Assembly (NCBI RefSeq): GCF_018771565.1
Contig: NZ_CP076326.1
Coordinates: 434,001 to 498,000, forward strand
Direction of reading: 5' to 3'
Length of the DNA: 64,000 bases
Source of the DNA: Thermoflexus hugenholtzii
Lineage (GTDB): Bacteria > Chloroflexota > Anaerolineae > Thermoflexales > Thermoflexaceae
Every line of letters starts with the position of its first letter. Position 1 is the first letter of the stretch. Under the pieces are notes generated by a model. It saw nothing but the letters and a program-made list of their open reading frames with translations, had not been told where the DNA came from and searched no databases. Of the stretch, positions 63,445 through 64,000 are shown piece by piece. The position numbers and the translations under genes are program-made.

Positions 63445-64000
63445 CTAATCGAACTGCTCTAAGAAGCGCAGGTCGTTGGCCCAGAAATATCGAATATCGT
63501 CGATGCGATGTTTGAGCATAGTGATCCGTTGCGGCCCCATGCCGAAGGCGAAGCCGGTGAAGCGGCGGGGATCGTAGCCGCCGTTTTGCAGGACCACGGG
63601 GTGCACCATCCCGGCGCCGGCGATCTCGAGCCAGCCGGTGTGCTTGCAGACCCGGCAGCCTCGCCCCTCGCAGAGGATGCAGTCGATATCCACCTCCACG
63701 CTGGGCTCGGTGAAGGGGAAATACGAGGCGCGGAAGCGGACCTTGCGCTCGGGTCCGAACATCCGGCGGGCGAAGTCCGCCAGGGTGCCCTTAAGGTCGC
63801 TCATGGTCACCCCGGGGCCCACGGCCAGTCCCTCCACCTGGTGGAACATGATCTCGGAGCGGGCGGTGATCTGCTCATAACGATAACACATCCCGGGCAG
63901 GATCACCCGGATGGGCTCCGGGCAGAAGGCCCGCATGGCATGGATCTGTCCCGGGGAGGTGTGGGTGCGCAGGATCACTCCCTCCCGGTCGGTGTAGAAC
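63445..64000 (-). CDS. pheS: Phenylalanyl-tRNA synthetase alpha subunit (C-terminal part, 5' end outside window)
   Basis: Catalytic subunit of PheRS, cut by the right edge (the frame continues to 63999). Present: class II motif 2 (VILPGMCYRYE), EIMFHQVEGLAVG, the zinc site CILCEGRGCRVCKHTGW and motif 3 with FGMGPQRITMLKH. Stop at 63445 is 9 bases before the MNT-HEPN fusion gene. Confidence 0.96.
   Translation of the reverse strand, partial: FYTDREGVILRTHTSPGQIHAMRAFCPEPIRVILPGMCYRYEQITARSEIMFHQVEGLAVGPGVTMSDLKGTLADFARRMFGPERKVRFRASYFPFTEPSVEVDIDCILCEGRGCRVCKHTGWLEIAGAGMVHPVVLQNGGYDPRRFTGFAFGMGPQRITMLKHRIDDIRYFWANDLRFLEQFD

Overview
The window is very GC-rich bacterial chromosome with tightly packed genes, short gaps, frequent ATGA/GTGA stop-start overlaps and strong GGAGG ribosome sites. 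Several traits point to a thermophilic Chloroflexota (Thermoflexus/Anaerolineae-like): a bifunctional phosphoglucose/phosphomannose isomerase, a PQQ-propeller Ser/Thr kinase, secreted proteins with a YLPLVMR motif, coiled-coil PD-(D/E)XK-like proteins and many thermophile-type MNT/HEPN modules. The phylum is an inference from gene content; no rRNA is present.

Layout. 1-2858: C-terminal part of SMC. 2859-5092: a gene-poor, repeat-rich stretch with an orphan Phd-type antitoxin, about seven copies or fragments of a 70-bp inverted-repeat element and a 700-bp array of hairpin units. 5093-17379: a mostly housekeeping run on the plus strand (TPR protein, phosphodiesterase, thioesterase, M19 dipeptidase, PfkB kinase, M20 peptidase, sirtuin, DUF4388 protein plus small GTPase, alpha/beta hydrolase, left-handed beta-helix protein, acyl-ACP-reductase-like enzyme). 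17679-22566 (minus): a Tat/lipobox class B PBP coupled to a truncated tyrosine recombinase, a YgiT-like zinc protein, deoC and signal peptidase I. 22849-26284: an RsmF-like methyltransferase and a helicase-associated protein. 26395-32405: a signalling cluster (Ser/Thr kinase with propeller, PP2C phosphatase, J-domain/VWA fusion, zinc-ribbon/FHA protein, small conserved protein, OmpR-type regulator). 32564-32811: three tRNA genes (Pro, Gly, Met). 32929-34647: acyl-CoA ligase with a good terminator. 34734-40803 (minus): a seven-gene operon of amidase, PncC, saccharopine-dehydrogenase-like, ornithine-cyclodeaminase-like, SDR, DinB-like and aldo/keto reductase. 41063-48346: a small charged protein, GH1 glycosidase, a coiled-coil protein, glycerophosphodiesterase, sugar-phosphate isomerase, a MntA-HepT pair and dihydrolipoyl dehydrogenase. 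48409-50898 (minus): a regulator/membrane-protein/CPBP/lipoprotein operon behind a consensus promoter with palindromic operators. 51131-54390: aconitase and a ferritin-like protein. 54540-55572: an AT-richer island of toxin-antitoxin genes with a truncated HEPN gene. 55580-64000: holB, a secreted GHL10 protein, an SPFH-HTH fusion, an IscA-like protein, pheT, a single-chain MNT-HEPN fusion and pheS (cut by the window edge).

The most interesting points are the kinase/phosphatase/J-VWA/FHA/response-regulator cluster, the one-polypeptide MNT-HEPN gene lodged between pheS and pheT (beside two other MNT/HEPN loci in other states), two kinds of dispersed inverted-repeat element whose hairpin stems differ by compensatory changes, and a recombinase lacking its catalytic tail that is translationally coupled to a cell-wall transpeptidase.
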